Source of the DNA: an uncultured Lachnospiraceae bacterium
GTDB taxonomy: Bacteria > Bacillota > Clostridia > Lachnospirales > Lachnospiraceae
NCBI GenBank assembly: GCA_910578175.1
Contig: CAJTPF010000002.1
Location: forward strand, 126,024 to 190,023
Direction of reading: 5' to 3'
Length of the DNA: 64,000 nucleotides
The notes under the pieces were generated by a model. It was not told the origin of the DNA and did no database searches. It saw nothing but the letters and a program-made list of their open reading frames with translations. Numbering within the stretch: the stretch's first letter is position 1; every line of letters begins with the position of its first letter. Below are positions 62,069 to 64,000 of this stretch, in pieces. Made by a program: the position numbers and the translations under genes.

Positions 62069-63317
62069 ATCTTAAATCCTCCTCATGAAAGCCGGCAGCC
62101 AGAAGTTTCCCAAGATTATTTAATCTGTTTCCGGTCCATTGTAAATCTCCCATAACGTTTTTTTGATCTCCCTCTCTTCGTTCCTCACGGAATAGGAATA
62201 TGGGATTAATTTCAATTTCACCGGATTCATATTCTCCTACTTCCACAATCTCCATAACTCTTCTGGATTTATCTCTCAATCTGGATAGATGAATGATAAT
62301 ATCAATTCCGGAAGCTATCTGCCCCTTTATTCCGTCCAGTGGCATATCAATGCCCATTAATACCATTGTTTCAAGCCTTTTCAGCATATCTTTAGAGTTA
62401 TTGGCATGTCCTGAGCTTAAACTGCCGTCATGACCGGTATTTAAAGCAGATAATAGATCAAATGCCTCCTCCCCCCTTACTTCACCGATAATGATCCGGT
62501 CCGGTCTCATCCGAAGACTGCTTTTTATTAAATCCCGTATTAAAATTCCATTTTCCCCTTCCGTATTCTCCTGTTTTACCTCCAGACTGACCAGATTTTT
62601 TATCCCATTTATCTTTAATTCTGCCGAATCCTCAATAGTAATGATCCTTTCGTTTTTCGGAATATAATTTGACAATGCATTTAAAAAAGTTGTCTTTCCA
62701 GAACCGGTTCCTCCGCATATAAAAAGATTATATTTACTCTGTACCAATATTTTTAAAAAATCAGCAGCTGTACGGTTAATTGCTCCAATCTCAATTAGCC
62801 TGTCCATTGTAAGAGGATGATTTCCAAATTTTCGTATGGTAACAACCGGACCATTTAATGCTACCGGAGATAATACCACATTAACACGGCTGCCGTCTTT
62901 TAATCTCGTATCAACAATGGGAGAAGTTTCATTTACCCTTCTGTTTACCCCTGCCACTATTTGCTGTATCACATCCCGTAAACGCTCTTCGGAAGTAAAA
63001 TTACCATTAAACTGATTAATTTCACCATTCTTTTCTATAAAAATATTATTTGGCCCGTTGATCATAATCTCTGTTATTTCATCATCTTTCAGTAAATATT
63101 CCAAAACATCAAGTCCCCGGATAGAATCAAATATTTCTTTTCTATAAATTAGTTTTTCCTTTATCCCGAGTGGACTTCCTTTATTCCTGTCCCGGCTGAA
63201 TCTGAATAACTCCTCATCTATAATTTGCCAGATATCATCATCAGAACTATCCCGGGTTATATCTATTTTGTCAATAACTTCTTTTCTTAATAAGTCTATA
63301 ACTCCGCTCTTATCCAT
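62055..63317 (-). CDS. Tad secretion ATPase, TadA/CpaF family
   Basis: A 420-residue cytosolic hexameric ATPase. Visible: [20 protein letters not shown] (N-terminal domain), [21 protein letters not shown] (Asp/Arg box region), [17 protein letters not shown] (Walker A), [10 protein letters not shown] (Asp box), [21 protein letters not shown] (Walker B) and [20 protein letters not shown] (His box). It powers pilus extension and, in Tad systems, also retraction. It overlaps its neighbours by 8 and 14 nt. Confidence 0.95.
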   Translation of the reverse strand: MDKSGVIDLLRKEVIDKIDITRDSSDDDIWQIIDEELFRFSRDRNKGSPLGIKEKLIYRKEIFDSIRGLDVLEYLLKDDEITEIMINGPNNIFIEKNGEINQFNGNFTSEERLRDVIQQIVAGVNRRVNETSPIVDTRLKDGSRVNVVLSPVALNGPVVTIRKFGNHPLTMDRLIEIGAINRTAADFLKILVQSKYNLFICGGTGSGKTTFLNALSNYIPKNERIITIEDSAELKINGIKNLVSLEVKQENTEGENGILIRDLIKSSLRMRPDRIIIGEVRGEEAFDLLSALNTGHDGSLSSGHANNSKDMLKRLETMVLMGIDMPLDGIKGQIASGIDIIIHLSRLRDKSRRVMEIVEVGEYESGEIEINPIFLFREERREGDQKNVMGDLQWTGNRLNNLGKLLAAGFHEEDLRYETV

Positions 63318-64000
63318 TTAAAATTACTAATCCCCTTTCTTCTATCAGCGTATTAACTTTTATCTGCAGGCATTCTTTATCATATGTTTCATTCAGCACA
63401 TCATTCATGGGTAATCGGTATATTTCCAGGTCATTATCTTCTTTCTTCATTATTTTTTGAAATTCTTCAGATTTGTGTATTGATATTTCATCCGCCATAT
63501 ATGGCATAATTATAAAATCGCATATATTTAACACCTGCAATATATCACTGATAATATCTGATAAATCCAATACTATTGTTTTATAATCCGATACTTTGCA
63601 TATTTCCGATATCAGACCTTTCCACTGCTCACTTGTGATGGTTCTGAGTTCCTGACCATTTTCCATGGGGGGAATATAATCAAATCCTTTCATACTCTGA
63701 AGCACTGCTTTTAGTTTTAATTCAAATGACCATGAATTCTGCATATAAAAATATAATAAATCAGCCAGATCATACTCCTTATTTTCTTCATCATTTCTGC
63801 GCAAGGATGAATATTCTTCCATATTAATTAATAATACCTTTCCTTTTTTAGCCAGATTACCTGTTAACTCCATGGATAATGCTGTCTTTCCGCACCGTTT
63901 GACAGGTGAATAGACTCCTATGATCTGAACTTTTTTCCCACCGGTTATTCTGATAACATCTTTTTTTACCGTTATGGATTCTGCACATAAATTAATGATA
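63310..64000 (-). CDS. TadZ/CpaE-like ParA/MinD-family ATPase (runs off right edge)
   Basis: The frame stays open to the right edge, so the N-terminus is missing; the first available ATG (63873) is inside the P-loop helix and is not the true start. The visible ~230 residues begin with a beta strand and a deviant P-loop, VYSPVKRCGKTALSMEL, then GKVLLINMEEYSSL (switch region), YKTIVLDLSD and DFIIMPYMADEIS. TadZ proteins place the pilus machine in the cell; they often have a receiver-like domain before this one. It is the first visible gene of the Tad operon, overlapping tadA by 8 nt. Confidence 0.8.
   Translation of the reverse strand, partial: IINLCAESITVKKDVIRITGGKKVQIIGVYSPVKRCGKTALSMELTGNLAKKGKVLLINMEEYSSLRRNDEENKEYDLADLLYFYMQNSWSFELKLKAVLQSMKGFDYIPPMENGQELRTITSEQWKGLISEICKVSDYKTIVLDLSDIISDILQVLNICDFIIMPYMADEISIHKSEEFQKIMKKEDNDLEIYRLPMNDVLNETYDKECLQIKVNTLIEERGLVILNG

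Noticed and set aside
1..64000. CRISPR arrays, intact insertion sequences, integrases or rRNA genes
   Set aside because: No regularly spaced direct repeats, transposase or integrase motifs, or rRNA sequence were seen on either strand.

Overview
The window looks like chromosomal DNA of a low-GC, obligately anaerobic Clostridia, most likely Lachnospiraceae. This rests on gene content, not a database search: desulfoferrodoxin plus flavodiiron protein, a TSCPD (TIGR03905-type) protein, a DUF5711-like protein beside CvpA, a LysM/GH18 YaaH-like spore hydrolase, and a Tad/Flp pilus locus with a DUF5702-like protein. Promoters are mostly sigma-A type and many genes start with TTG after strong AGGAGG-like sites.

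Region 1 (1-5.6 kb): an MMPL/RND exporter (cut by the window edge) divergent from its TetR regulator through twin palindromic operators; a soluble chemoreceptor with a zinc-binding CZB tail; a secreted four-module Big_2 protein; two small XRE regulators; and an isolated tRNA-Cys with its own promoter and terminator. Region 2 (5.6-12.4 kb, minus strand): CvpA, a DUF5711-like protein, a membrane protein joining a degenerate MPN domain to an external LysM, a coiled-coil membrane protein, a PTS IIC-like permease and a sirtuin.

Region 3 (12.5-20.3 kb): a plus-strand five-gene cassette (exported beta-rich protein, lipoprotein, membrane-fusion-like protein, MacB-type ATPase, FtsX-type permease) preceded by a structured element and abutting a decayed HD-GYP fragment; then mscL, and a KAS III-like enzyme in an operon with a membrane chemoreceptor. 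Region 4 (20.3-25.2 kb): flavodiiron protein and superoxide reductase (oxygen defence), an Lsa-like ABC-F ribosome-protection gene behind a leader with a terminator and a possible antiterminator, and a GH18 spore hydrolase.

Region 5 (25.2-42.8 kb, minus strand) is one tightly packed surface-glycopolymer operon. In transcription order it encodes an SGNH esterase, an O-acyltransferase, three tandem paralogous giant GT-C-like membrane proteins, a WecF-like transferase, a flippase-like protein, a DegT aminotransferase, a NeuD/PglD-like acetyltransferase, a second membrane acyltransferase, and an anchored transglutaminase-fold protein that lacks the catalytic Cys. A plausible combined role is making an N-acylated 4-amino sugar, loading it on a lipid carrier, adding further sugars outside the membrane, and O-acylating the product.

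Region 6 (42.9-51.1 kb): pgi; an operon of an AAA+ ATPase resembling that of contractile injection systems, a GIY-YIG toxin-like protein and an Imm26-like protein; a membrane protein; TSCPD-murG; and a HIT protein. Region 7 (51.3-64 kb): a soluble histidine kinase, a flavodoxin-SCP2 fusion, and a long minus-strand Tad/Flp operon (TadZ-, TadA-, TadB-, TadC-like, Flp pilin, TadG-like, TadE-like, TadV peptidase, second TadE-like, FHA protein, rhomboid protease) running off the right edge.
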